From: a bacterium HR21
Lineage (GTDB): Bacteria > Bacteroidota > Ignavibacteria > Kapaibacteriales > HRBIN21
Length of the DNA stretch: 64,000 nt
Reading direction: 5' to 3'
Assembly: GCA_002898295.1 (NCBI GenBank)
Contig: BEHX01000011.1
Location: 1-64,000, forward strand
Shown here: positions 56,601 through 64,000 of the stretch, piece by piece
Layout: every line of letters starts with the position of its first letter
How positions within the stretch are numbered: the stretch's first letter is position 1
The notes under the pieces: generated by a model
Databases searched by the model: none
What the model saw: only the letters and a program-made list of their open reading frames with translations
Told to the model about the DNA's origin: nothing
Translations under genes and position numbers: made by a program

Positions 56601-59600
56601 CGGACGAACAACGTGGAGCGGGTGCGGGTGACGGCGACAGGGCAGGTGGGGATTGGGACGGCGACGCCGGGGGCGCTGCTGCATGTGGCGGGAGATGTGC
56701 GAGTGGATGGCAACACGACGTTGGGGGATGCGGCGACGGACCAGGTGACCTTTACGGCGCGGGTCAACTCGGCGGTGATACCGGCGGTGGACAATGCGTA
56801 TGATTTCGGGGAGAACCTCACGCCGTTGCGGTGGCGCAGTGGGTATTTTGGGACATCGGTGGTGGTGGGGTCGAGTGTGAGCTTGCTGGGGGCGACGAAC
56901 GAGTTGGCGTACAGTGGTGGGGATGGGCTGATACGGGTTGCGGGGGCGAATGCGTTGCAGGTGTGGACCAACGGGGCGGAGCGGGTGCGGGTGACCGGGG
57001 GTGGGGTGGTGCAGATACAGAATCAGGCAGGGGGGACACCGACGACGGAGCTGCAGGTGTTGGCAGGCAACAGTGGGGCGGGTGCGACGCGGCTGCTTTT
57101 GCGGGCAGGCTTGGGGCAATCGGGGACGAATCTGTTTGAGTGGCAGGATGCCACGGGGACGCCCCTTGGGGTGATAGATGCGTCGGGCTTTGTGGGGATT
57201 GGGACCACGACGCCGCAAGTGCCTTTGCATGTGAAGAGCACGCCGTTTACGGCGACGTTTGAGGATGGGACGGTGCGCATAGGGACCATTGGGATAAGTG
57301 GGAGCACGTCGGGACCGGACCTTGTGGTGTGGGATGAGCCTGGGGCGACGCAGGTGGTGTTGCAGTTAGGGACGTCCCAGGCTGGGGCGAACCTTTTGGA
57401 GTGGCAGGATGCTGTGGGGACGGTGTTCGGTGGGGTCGATGATGCGGGGAACTTCTTTGTGAACACGAACACGACGTTGGGGGATGCGGCGGCGGACCAG
57501 GTGACGATCACTGCTGGGACGGTTGTGGCGGCGAACATACCGGGGGGGAGCACGGCGACCGATGTGGTGGTGCGCGCAGGTGGTGGGGCGTTACAGTATC
57601 GGGATGCCGGTGGGTTGATAGGCGGGTATGCCTGGTTGCTGACGGGCAACAGTGGGACGAACCCGGCGACAAACTTTTTGGGCACCACGGATGGGCAACC
57701 GTTGGTGATTCGGACGAACAACGTGGAGCGGGTGCGGGTGACGGCGGCGGGGCAGGTGGGGATTGGGACGCCGACGCCGGGGGCGACGTTGGATGTGGCG
57801 GGGACAGCGAACGTGAGTGGGAACACCAGTGTTGGGGGGAATCTGACGGTTGGGGGCAACACGACGTTGGGGGATGCGACGAGTGACAACGTGACCTTTA
57901 CGGCGCGGGTCAACTCGGCGGTGATACCGGCGGTGGACAATGCGTATGATTTCGGGGAGAACCTCACGCCGTTGCGGTGGCGCAGTGGGTATTTTGGGAC
58001 ATCGGTGGTGGTGGGGTCGAGTGTGAGCTTGCTGGGGGCGACGAACGAGTTGGCGTACAGTGGTGGGGATGGGCTGATACGGGTTGCGGGGGCGAATGCG
58101 TTGCAGGTGTGGACCAACGGGGCGGAGCGGGTGCGGGTGACGGCGGCGGGGGTAGTGCAGGTGCAGAATCAGGCAGGGGGGACACCGACGACGGAGCTGC
58201 AGGTGTTGGCGGGCAACAGTGGGGCGGGTGCGACGCGGGTGGTTATCCAGGCGGGGAATGCTCAGTCGGGGGTGAACCTGTTGGAGTGGCAGGATAACAC
58301 GGGGCAGCTCATTGGGGTGATTGACAACTCGGGCTTTGTGGGCATTGGGGTGAACAATGCCGGCTTTGGTGGGATTGCAGGGTACTTGCACGTATACAGC
58401 AACGCAGCGCAGCCGGCAGCGATCTTCGAGAACGGGGCGGTCGGAATCGGGACGAATGCACCGGACTTCGCCTCGACACTGCATATCTACGATGCCCGAC
58501 CAGCGGGACCAGGGACAGGAGCCACGCGGGTGGTGCTGCAGATGGGGGCTAACCAGGCAGGGGTGAACCTGTTGGAGTGGCAGGATAACACGGGGCAGCT
58601 CATTGGGGTGATTGACAACTCGGGCTTTGTGGGCATTGGGGTGAACAATGCCGGCTTTGGTGGGATTGCAGGGTACTTGCACGTATACAGCAACGCAGCG
58701 CAGCCGGCAGCGATCTTCGAGAACGGGGCGGTCGGAATCGGGACGAATGCACCGGACTTCGCCTCGACACTGCATATCTACGATGCCCGACCAGCGGGAC
58801 CAGGGACAGGAGCCACGCGGGTGGTGCTGCAGATGGGGGCTAACCAGGCAGGGGTGAACCTGTTGGAGTGGCAGGATAACACGGGGCAGCTCATTGGGGT
58901 GATTGACAACTCGGGCTTTGTGGGCATTGGGGTGAACAATGCCGGCTTTGGTGGGATTGCGGGGTACTTGCACGTATACAGCAACGCAGCGCAGCCGGCA
59001 GCGATTTTCGAGAACGGGGCGGTCGGGATCGGGACGAATGCACCGGACTTCGCCTCGACACTGCATATCTACGATGCCCGACCGGCAGGAGCCACGCGGG
59101 TGATTTTGCAGGCGGGCGCTGGGCAAGGGACGACGAACCTATTGGAGTGGCAGAACAGTTCGGGCACAGTGCTCGGGGTCGTCGATGGGGCAGGACGGGT
59201 CGGGATCGGGACGAACACCCCAGGGGCGAAGCTGCACGTGAAGGAGACAGCTCCTGGGGTCTCTCCCGTACGGCTTGGAGGAGTCCCAGCAGCAGCGGCT
59301 ACCGATGAGGTCCTCCGGATTGACGCCAGCGGGAATGTTACCAAAAGCAGTGCTGCTGCCGTTGTCTCGGCAGGTATCATCAAGGGAAGCTTCCCGATTA
59401 CAACGTCCGGCTCTTCCTTCACAATCTCCGTAGCGCCGGCGGATATCCAGTCTGGTGCAATCGTGACGGTAACCTTGGTTGGTCCCAGCAGTGGTACAAT
59501 CTACCCGCTAATGGTGACCAACATCAATGCGGCAGCCGACCAAATCACGGTGGAATCTTCTGCCGTGATCCCTGGTGGTAGTGGCTACGCTATCCACTAC

Positions 59601-59618
59601 ATCATCATCAATCCGTGA
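53700..59618 (+). CDS. Giant repetitive fibre/adhesin-like secreted protein
   Basis: 1972 aa from the ATG at 53700, which begins a signal peptide (MRMMTLVLGVFLLSVWAAQGAQ); the 40 upstream residues in the track ORF carry no signal. ~25-130 is an N-terminal beta domain (VPYSGVALSAAGEPVPDGLHRMEFCLF); ~233-325 carries YadA-head-like repeats (GNTALGSSTLTSVTSGNYNT; NATAIGAYAFAASDNSVVIGS). From ~335 to ~1850 there are over a dozen VGIGTxxPxxxLHVxx modules, as in tail-fibre-like proteins of Bacteroidota. The C-terminus (~1880-1972, FPITTSGSSFTISVAPADIQSGAIV...) is a unique beta domain, without an obvious T9SS tail. Contains large near-identical DNA repeats. Confidence 0.85.
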   Translation: MRMMTLVLGVFLLSVWAAQGAQEQQVPYSGVALSAAGEPVPDGLHRMEFCLFESGGTQPIWSEVHLVETRAGAYQVLLGSARPLRLAAGKQYWLEVFCDGHSLGRFAFPVVSSQEQKGVPGFRMAPIQDRTEAGKTAVMDGRGQLPVLGGVSPAMPLVVNTCAECTTTFWSLTGNAGTDPANNFLGTTDNQPLIIRTNNVNRVRITTGGQIEVLNSGQSVALGEAAGTAMDLTSPRQNTFVGYQAGSLTETGEKNVAVGATALSQNIDGTGNTALGSSTLTSVTSGNYNTAIGFGADVNGNLTNATAIGAYAFAASDNSVVIGSIAGVNGAPASANVGIGTTAPTHRLHVVSTADPLRIQGLQVDNTLDNALVIDPSGIVKIRSLAGLVGSTAWLLTGNTLSGGEVLGSLNAQPLVVVTNGTERLRVTATGGVGIGTNAPTAQVHIMSPSGGEVLKLQAVTGQSGSLLRWEDEFGNAWGVIDNSGLVGIGTATPVQKLHVVGNGAVSAVFVEGGVGVGTVNPLATLHVYDEGTLTPGTTQVLITAGASQVGSGVALLRWEDNGSNVLGVIDEVGQVGIGTAAPARRLHVVGPGGGISPVRLEQVPVAADDDVLTVNSGGDVRKRSLSGAISGMAWLLGGNTLTSEQALGTLSGHDLPIYTAGSERMRITTSGNVGIGTASPGERLDVAGNVRFSGALMPAGMPGAGGQVLVSQGAGTAPVWSNDMYWDQGTQRLGIGTATPTAKLDVRGGIYAQHPTGGDVLTLQAVVGQTGALLTWVDETGTPWGVIDNGGLVGIGTTTPVQKLHVVGNGAVSAVFVEGGVGVGTVNPLATLHVYDEGTLTPGTTQVLITAGASQVGSGVALLRWEDNGSNVLGVIDEVGQVGIGTAAPARRLHVEGDGTAPPARVTNLTTGAATDNVVVVDAAGDLKQIGAGALIGAHAWLLTGNGGTDPATNFLGTTDGQPLVIRTNNVERVRVTATGQVGIGTATPGALLHVAGDVRVDGNTTLGDAATDQVTFTARVNSAVIPAVDNAYDFGENLTPLRWRSGYFGTSVVVGSSVSLLGATNELAYSGGDGLIRVAGANALQVWTNGAERVRVTGGGVVQIQNQAGGTPTTELQVLAGNSGAGATRLLLRAGLGQSGTNLFEWQDATGTPLGVIDASGFVGIGTTTPQVPLHVKSTPFTATFEDGTVRIGTIGISGSTSGPDLVVWDEPGATQVVLQLGTSQAGANLLEWQDAVGTVFGGVDDAGNFFVNTNTTLGDAAADQVTITAGTVVAANIPGGSTATDVVVRAGGGALQYRDAGGLIGGYAWLLTGNSGTNPATNFLGTTDGQPLVIRTNNVERVRVTAAGQVGIGTPTPGATLDVAGTANVSGNTSVGGNLTVGGNTTLGDATSDNVTFTARVNSAVIPAVDNAYDFGENLTPLRWRSGYFGTSVVVGSSVSLLGATNELAYSGGDGLIRVAGANALQVWTNGAERVRVTAAGVVQVQNQAGGTPTTELQVLAGNSGAGATRVVIQAGNAQSGVNLLEWQDNTGQLIGVIDNSGFVGIGVNNAGFGGIAGYLHVYSNAAQPAAIFENGAVGIGTNAPDFASTLHIYDARPAGPGTGATRVVLQMGANQAGVNLLEWQDNTGQLIGVIDNSGFVGIGVNNAGFGGIAGYLHVYSNAAQPAAIFENGAVGIGTNAPDFASTLHIYDARPAGPGTGATRVVLQMGANQAGVNLLEWQDNTGQLIGVIDNSGFVGIGVNNAGFGGIAGYLHVYSNAAQPAAIFENGAVGIGTNAPDFASTLHIYDARPAGATRVILQAGAGQGTTNLLEWQNSSGTVLGVVDGAGRVGIGTNTPGAKLHVKETAPGVSPVRLGGVPAAAATDEVLRIDASGNVTKSSAAAVVSAGIIKGSFPITTSGSSFTISVAPADIQSGAIVTVTLVGPSSGTIYPLMVTNINAAADQITVESSAVIPGGSGYAIHYIIINP
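55185..55467 (+). repeat. 283-bp direct repeat, copy 1
   Basis: Identical to 56106-56388 except one noticed base (gagggcgggg versus gagggtgggg). In frame; encodes the QKLHVVGNGAVSAVFVEGG...LHV module. Confidence 0.85.
56106..56388 (+). repeat. 283-bp direct repeat, copy 2
   Basis: Second copy, offset 921 bp (307 codons) from 55185-55467. Confidence 0.85.
56745..56995 (+). repeat. 251-bp direct repeat, copy 1
   Basis: Same as 57891-58141 by eye; module VTFTARVNSAVIPAVDNAYDFG through ERVRVT. Offset 1146 bp (382 codons). Confidence 0.8.
57891..58141 (+). repeat. 251-bp direct repeat, copy 2
   Basis: Second copy of 56745-56995; similarity continues downstream into QNQAGGTPTTELQVLAGNS with a few substitutions. 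Confidence 0.8.
58272..59132 (+). repeat. Three tandem 291-bp (97-aa) repeats
   Basis: Units 58272-58562 and 58563-58853 look identical; the third, 58854-59132, has a few substitutions and a 12-bp in-frame deletion (in the PAGPGTG segment). Each unit encodes one VGIGVNNAGFGGIAGYLHVYS and one VGIGTNAPDFASTLHIYDA module. The repeats are coding, not CRISPR or noncoding. Confidence 0.92.
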
Positions 59619-59652
59619 GCAAGTCCCACGAGGTTTCGGTGAGGGAGCAGAT

Positions 59653-62600
59653 ATGAAGCGGCTCGCGACGGTTCTGGTAGCAGTGCTCGCAACGCAGGTG
59701 GCACTCTACGCCCAAGGTTTGGGTGCCAGCCAGCTCATCCTAACGAATCCCAGCGGTGGGGGGATCATCCTCCAACCCGATCCGGCTGCGACCTCGCTCC
59801 GGCCGCTGGTGGTGACGCCACCGCCAGCTCCGGGATTCCAGCTGGTCTACACCCCCAGCGGGTGGCTGCAGAATCGGCTGGTAAAATGGACCAGTAGCTC
59901 CGTCCCCTCTCTTGGGAACTCCCTCATCTACGATGACGGGACGAATATCGGGATTGGGACGCCGACGCCGGGGGCGCTGCTGCATGTGGCGGGAGATGTG
60001 CGAGTGGATGGCAACACGACGTTGGGGGATGCGGCGACGGACCAGGTGACCTTTACGGCGCGGGTCAACTCGGCGGTGATACCGGCGGTGGACAATGCGT
60101 ACGACCTGGGCAGCAGCAGCCGGCGGTGGCGGGATGGGTGGTTCAGTGGGACGGTGACGGGGCAGAATGTGACGGTGACGGGGCTGACGGCGGGGTCGGT
60201 GGTGTTTGCCGGCAGCGGTGGGGCGTTGAGCCAGGACAATGCGAACTTGTTCTGGGATGATGGGAACAACCGGCTGGGCATTGGGACGAATGCGCCGGCG
60301 ACGACACTGCATGTGGCGGGGGCAGCGACGATCACGGGTGCGGCTTCCGTTGGCGGGAATCTGAGCGTTGTGGGGAGTGCGACGATTGGGACGGGGTTGA
60401 CTGTGTCCGGTGGCGGGGCAGCGATTACGGGGAATGTGTCGGTGACGGGCAACATAACGGCGACGGGGGATCTGACGGTGGAGGGGAACACGACGTTGGG
60501 GAATGCGGCGGCGGACCAGGTGACGATTGTAGCAGGGACGGTGACGGCGGCGAATTTGCCGGCGGTGTTGGCTGGGGATGACTTTGTGATACGGGATGGG
60601 GGGCAGTTGAAGGTACGCACGATTTCCAACATTGTGACTGGGACGGGGACGGCGAACCGGTTGGTACGGTGGACGGGTACGAGCACGATTGGGGATGGGA
60701 GCCTGGATGACAATGGGTCAGGGACGCTGAGCCGTGCGGGGAACATAGCGATCAATCCGGGGGCGGGTAACACATTGTCGACCAATGGGAACTTCAGTGC
60801 GGCGGGGACGGGGACGTTTGGCGGGCAGCTGACGGTTAGCAGTGGCGGGGCAGCGATTACGGGCAATAGCACGGTGAGCGGGACGCTTGGGGTCAGCAGT
60901 GATGTGAGCGTTGGGGGGAATTTGACGGCGACGGGCAACGGGAGCATAGGGGGGAGTTTGAGCGTGACAGGGACGGGTCAGTTTGGCAACACGCTGACGG
61001 TCAGCAGTGGCGGGGCAGCGATTACGGGGAATGTGTCGGTGACGGGCAACCTCTCGGCGACGGGCAACGGGAGCATAGGGGGGAGTTTGAGCGTGACAGG
61101 CAACGGGAGCATAGGGGGAGATTTGGCAGTCAACGGGAATACGACGTTGGGTGCTGGGGCAGGGAACAGTGTGACGATCACCGCTGGGACGGTGACGGCG
61201 GCGAATTTGCCGACGGGGACGAGCGATGACTTTATTGTGCGGGATGGGAGCAATGCGCTGCGGGTACGCACGATTTCCAACATTGTGACTGGGACGGGGA
61301 CGGCGAACCGGTTGGTACGGTGGACGAGTGCGAGCACGATTGGGGATGGGAGCCTGAGTGATGATGGGTCAGGGACGTTGAGCCGTGCGGGGAACATAGC
61401 GATCAATCCGGGGGCAGGCAACACATTGTCGACCAATGGGAACTTCAGGGTGGATGGGAATACGACGTTGGGGGATGCCGCAAGCGATAACGTGACGTTC
61501 ACGGCGCGGGTCAGCTCGGCGATTGTTCCTTCGACTGATGCGACCTACGACTTAGGGTCGAGCACGTTGCGGTGGGCGAACATTTACGGTGGGGATTTTC
61601 TTGGGGACAATTTGGTGCTGGGTGGCAATGCGAACATCAACACGAATGCCACGGTTGGGGAGGTGCTGCAGGTAGGCAATGGGACGAATCCGAGTGCGAT
61701 GGTGCAGGTGCTGGCGAACCGTACGGGGGCGGCGGTGACGATTTCGAATGTGAACGCAGGGGGCTGGGCGATTGATGCCGGAGGGCATGTGCTGCCGACG
61801 ACAGACAATGCGTACGACCTGGGCAGCAGCAGCCGGCGGTGGCGGGATGGGTGGTTCAGTGGGACGGTGACGGGGCAGAATGTGACGGTGACGGGGCTGA
61901 CGGCGGGGTCGGTGGTGTTTGCCGGCAGCGGTGGGGCGTTGAGCCAGGACAATGCGAACTTGTTCTGGGATGATGGGAACAACCGGCTGGGCATTGGGAC
62001 GAATGCGCCGGCGACGACACTGCATGTGGCGGGGGCAGCGACGATCACGGGTGCGGCTTCCGTTGGCGGGAATCTGAGCGTTGTGGGGAGTGCGACGATT
62101 GGGACGGGGTTGACTGTGTCCGGTGGCGGGGCAGCGATTACGGGGAATGTGTCGGTGACGGGCAACATAACGGCGACGGGGGATCTGACGGTGGAGGGGA
62201 ACACGACGTTGGGGAATGCGGCGGCGGACCAGGTGACGATTGTAGCAGGGACGGTGACGGCGGCGAATTTGCCGGCGGTGTTGGCTGGGGATGACTTTGT
62301 GATACGGGATGGGGGGCAGTTGAAGGTACGCACGATTTCCAACATTGTGACTGGGACGGGGACGGCGAACCGGTTGGTACGGTGGACGGGTACGAGCACG
62401 ATTGGGGATGGGAGCCTGGATGACAATGGGTCAGGGACGCTGAGCCGTGCGGGGAACATAGCGATCAATCCGGGGGCGGGTAACACATTGTCGACCAATG
62501 GGAACTTCAGTGCGGCGGGGACGGGGACGTTTGGCGGGCAGCTGACGGTTAGCAGTGGCGGGGCAGCGATTACGGGCAATAGCACGGTGAGCGGGACGCT

Positions 62601-64000
62601 TGGGGTCAGCAGTGATGTGAGCGTTGGGGGGAATTTGACGGCGACGGGCAACGGGAGCATAGGGGGGAGTTTGAGCGTGACAGGGACGGGTCAGTTTGGC
62701 AACACGCTGACGGTCAGCAGTGGCGGGGCAGCGATTACGGGGAATGTGTCGGTGACGGGCAACCTCTCGGCGACGGGCAACGGGAGCATAGGGGGGAGTT
62801 TGAGCGTGACAGGCAACGGGAGCATAGGGGGAGATTTGGCAGTCAACGGGAATACGACGTTGGGTGCTGGGGCAGGGAACAGTGTGACGATCACCGCTGG
62901 GACGGTGACGGCGGCGAATTTGCCGACGGGGACGAGCGATGACTTTATTGTGCGGGATGGGAGCAATGCGCTGCGGGTACGCACGATTTCCAACATTGTG
63001 ACTGGGACGGGGACGGCGAACCGGTTGGTACGGTGGACGAGTGCGAGCACGATTGGGGATGGGAGCCTGAGTGATGATGGGTCAGGGACGTTGAGCCGTG
63101 CGGGGAACATAGCGATCAATCCGGGGGCAGGCAACACATTGTCGACCAATGGGAACTTCAGGGTGGATGGGAATACGACGTTGGGGGATGCCGCAAGCGA
63201 TAACGTGACGTTCACGGCGCGGGTCAGCTCGGCGATTGTTCCTTCGACTGATGCGACCTACGACTTAGGGTCGAGCACGTTGCGGTGGGCGAACATTTAC
63301 GGTGGGGATTTTCTTGGGGACAATTTGGTGCTGGGTGGCAATGCGAACATCAACACGAATGCCACGGTTGGGGAGGTGCTGCAGGTAGGCAATGGGACGA
63401 ATCCGAGTGCGATGGTGCAGGTGCTGGCGAACCGTACGGGGGCGGCGGTGACGATTTCGAATGTGAACGCAGGGGGCTGGGCGATTGATGCCGGAGGGCA
63501 TGTGCTGCCGACGACAGACAATGCGTATGACTTAGGGTCGAGCACGTTGCGGTGGGCGAACATTTACGGTGGGGATTTTCTTGGGGACAATTTGGTGCTG
63601 GGTGGCAATGCGAACATCAACACGAGTGCCACGGTTGGGGAGGTGCTGCAGGTAGGCAATGGGACGAATGCGAATGCGACGGTACAGGTGCTGGCGAACC
63701 GTACGGGAGAAGCGGTCTTCGTGAGTAACTCGGGGAATGGACCGGGAATCGTCATTGATAACTCGGGGGCGACGACCCCAGGGCGTGCCCTGGAGGTGGC
63801 AAACGGAGGCGGCGGGGTGAAGTTCTCGTACGGTACGGTGAATGTCGTCACGGACGCAGCAACGATTCCAGACAACCTGACGGTGGTGCAGGTGAATGGC
63901 GATGCCAATACTACCAACGATGCGATCACCCTGCCTACCGGGGCAGTGAATGGGCAAATCCTCTACGTGCGGTATGTGAGTAATGGTGCTAATGCCGTGT
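59653..64000 (+). CDS. Second giant repetitive fibre-like protein, 3' end outside window
   Basis: At least 1449 codons open from the ATG at 59653 to the window end; it is absent from the ORF track because no stop occurs. Signal peptide MKRLATVLVAVLATQVALYAQG; a unique ~75-residue start (GASQLILTNPSGGGIILQPDP); then NIGIGTPTPGALLHVAGDV and many 'GNxxVTGxxSVTGN' and 'DNAYDLGSSSRRWRDGWF' modules. The last ~90 residues (VVTDAATIPDNLTVVQVNGDANTTNDAITLP) become unique, perhaps the start of the C-terminal domain. 34 nt after the first giant gene, so co-transcribed. Confidence 0.85.
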   Translation, partial: MKRLATVLVAVLATQVALYAQGLGASQLILTNPSGGGIILQPDPAATSLRPLVVTPPPAPGFQLVYTPSGWLQNRLVKWTSSSVPSLGNSLIYDDGTNIGIGTPTPGALLHVAGDVRVDGNTTLGDAATDQVTFTARVNSAVIPAVDNAYDLGSSSRRWRDGWFSGTVTGQNVTVTGLTAGSVVFAGSGGALSQDNANLFWDDGNNRLGIGTNAPATTLHVAGAATITGAASVGGNLSVVGSATIGTGLTVSGGGAAITGNVSVTGNITATGDLTVEGNTTLGNAAADQVTIVAGTVTAANLPAVLAGDDFVIRDGGQLKVRTISNIVTGTGTANRLVRWTGTSTIGDGSLDDNGSGTLSRAGNIAINPGAGNTLSTNGNFSAAGTGTFGGQLTVSSGGAAITGNSTVSGTLGVSSDVSVGGNLTATGNGSIGGSLSVTGTGQFGNTLTVSSGGAAITGNVSVTGNLSATGNGSIGGSLSVTGNGSIGGDLAVNGNTTLGAGAGNSVTITAGTVTAANLPTGTSDDFIVRDGSNALRVRTISNIVTGTGTANRLVRWTSASTIGDGSLSDDGSGTLSRAGNIAINPGAGNTLSTNGNFRVDGNTTLGDAASDNVTFTARVSSAIVPSTDATYDLGSSTLRWANIYGGDFLGDNLVLGGNANINTNATVGEVLQVGNGTNPSAMVQVLANRTGAAVTISNVNAGGWAIDAGGHVLPTTDNAYDLGSSSRRWRDGWFSGTVTGQNVTVTGLTAGSVVFAGSGGALSQDNANLFWDDGNNRLGIGTNAPATTLHVAGAATITGAASVGGNLSVVGSATIGTGLTVSGGGAAITGNVSVTGNITATGDLTVEGNTTLGNAAADQVTIVAGTVTAANLPAVLAGDDFVIRDGGQLKVRTISNIVTGTGTANRLVRWTGTSTIGDGSLDDNGSGTLSRAGNIAINPGAGNTLSTNGNFSAAGTGTFGGQLTVSSGGAAITGNSTVSGTLGVSSDVSVGGNLTATGNGSIGGSLSVTGTGQFGNTLTVSSGGAAITGNVSVTGNLSATGNGSIGGSLSVTGNGSIGGDLAVNGNTTLGAGAGNSVTITAGTVTAANLPTGTSDDFIVRDGSNALRVRTISNIVTGTGTANRLVRWTSASTIGDGSLSDDGSGTLSRAGNIAINPGAGNTLSTNGNFRVDGNTTLGDAASDNVTFTARVSSAIVPSTDATYDLGSSTLRWANIYGGDFLGDNLVLGGNANINTNATVGEVLQVGNGTNPSAMVQVLANRTGAAVTISNVNAGGWAIDAGGHVLPTTDNAYDLGSSTLRWANIYGGDFLGDNLVLGGNANINTSATVGEVLQVGNGTNANATVQVLANRTGEAVFVSNSGNGPGIVIDNSGATTPGRALEVANGGGGVKFSYGTVNVVTDAATIPDNLTVVQVNGDANTTNDAITLPTGAVNGQILYVRYVSNGANAV
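60091..61803 (+). repeat. 1713-bp tandem duplication, unit 1
   Basis: Unit 1 of a direct tandem duplication of 571 codons; no mismatch seen to unit 2 (61804-63516) by eye, including synonymous positions. Boundary at the GACAATGCGTA (DNAYDLG) module edge. Confidence 0.88.
61804..63516 (+). repeat. 1713-bp tandem duplication, unit 2
   Basis: Second unit, followed by a third DNAYDLGSS start at 63517 that instead continues with the shorter GSSTLRWANIYGG module. Confidence 0.88.
63529..63707 (+). repeat. Diverged third copy of the STLRWANIYGGDF module
   Basis: About 179 bp similar to 61549-61727 and 63262-63440 with several substitutions (AACACGAGTGCC; AATGCGAATGCGACGG), so this copy is older than the identical 1713-bp units. 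Confidence 0.75.

Noticed and set aside
58272-59132. Regular repeats resembling a CRISPR or satellite array
   Set aside because: Units are 291 bp, in frame, without unique spacers, and lie inside one open reading frame.
54776-63957. Many long minus-strand ORFs (up to 511 aa) and short plus-frame ORFs over the fibre genes
   Set aside because: They are shadows of the G-rich repeat coding strand: the antisense is C-rich and stop-poor, the products are Pro/Arg/His-rich low-complexity sequences, and they duplicate exactly with the repeats.
53700-64000. Prophage tail-fibre region
   Set aside because: No capsid, tail, integrase, terminase or lysis genes nearby; both proteins have signal peptides, as in chromosomal surface proteins of the FCB group.

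Overview
The window (about 60% GC, very compact) looks like a chromosomal segment from a free-living, flagellated, diderm bacterium of the FCB superphylum (Bacteroidota / Chlorobiota / Ignavibacteria / Kapabacteria-like). Support from the sequence: many genes are preceded by a Bacteroidota-type TAnnTTTG(C) -7 promoter motif; two secreted proteins end in type IX secretion (T9SS) type A-like C-terminal sorting domains; there is an LptE-like lipoprotein and a BamA/TamA-like outer-membrane protein, so an outer membrane; and DUF3098 and DUF3467 proteins typical of that group are present. The exact genus cannot be named from the sequence alone.

Layout. (1) 1-17.4 kb, minus strand: flagellar and linked genes, in transcription order flgB-flgC-orf87-fliE-fliF-fliG-fliH-fliI-fliJ-motE-like, then glgP, hflX, a small membrane gene, a giant VPS10/sortilin-like T9SS cargo, motB-fliW-csrA-response regulator, and the 5' end of a DUF4397 gene. 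A near-canonical sigma-54 (-24/-12) site precedes flgB. (2) 17.4-21.2 kb, plus strand: merR-like regulator, ssb, mlaD-like, O-methyltransferase, and a VWA-OmpA fusion. (3) 21.2-26.0 kb, minus: a secreted FG-GAP/CBM9-like protein, ddl, a BamA/TamA-like protein and a DUF2795 protein. (4) 26.1-30.5 kb, plus: M16 peptidase-PASTA-Rieske-queG-trxB, tightly overlapping. (5) 30.5-34.6 kb: ROK kinase, feoB, feoA, tRNA-Lys(CTT), DUF3098, and a pgeF-type laccase-domain protein. (6) 34.7-53.4 kb, plus: aldehyde dehydrogenase + RidA-like deaminase, a 1561-residue choice-of-anchor-D T9SS protein, MBL hydrolase, lptE, a processive GT2, FAH hydrolase, NhaD, TPR lipoprotein, DUF3467, GH57 branching enzyme, and a UbiA-HAD / DprE1 / DprE2 set. 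(7) 53.7-64 kb: two giant, highly repetitive surface/fibre-like proteins; the second runs off the window and is absent from the supplied ORF track.

Functional themes: flagellar basal body/export apparatus with CsrA-FliW control; glycogen metabolism (glgP and GH57 branching enzyme, far apart); envelope biogenesis; a compact polyprenyl-phosphoryl D-ribose to D-arabinose pathway (DprE-type) outside Actinobacteria; a probable 2-aminomuconate-type catabolic pair; and giant adhesin/fibre genes growing by in-frame tandem duplication, including an apparently identical 1713-bp duplication. All assignments come from reading the sequence and remembered family motifs; no database search was run.
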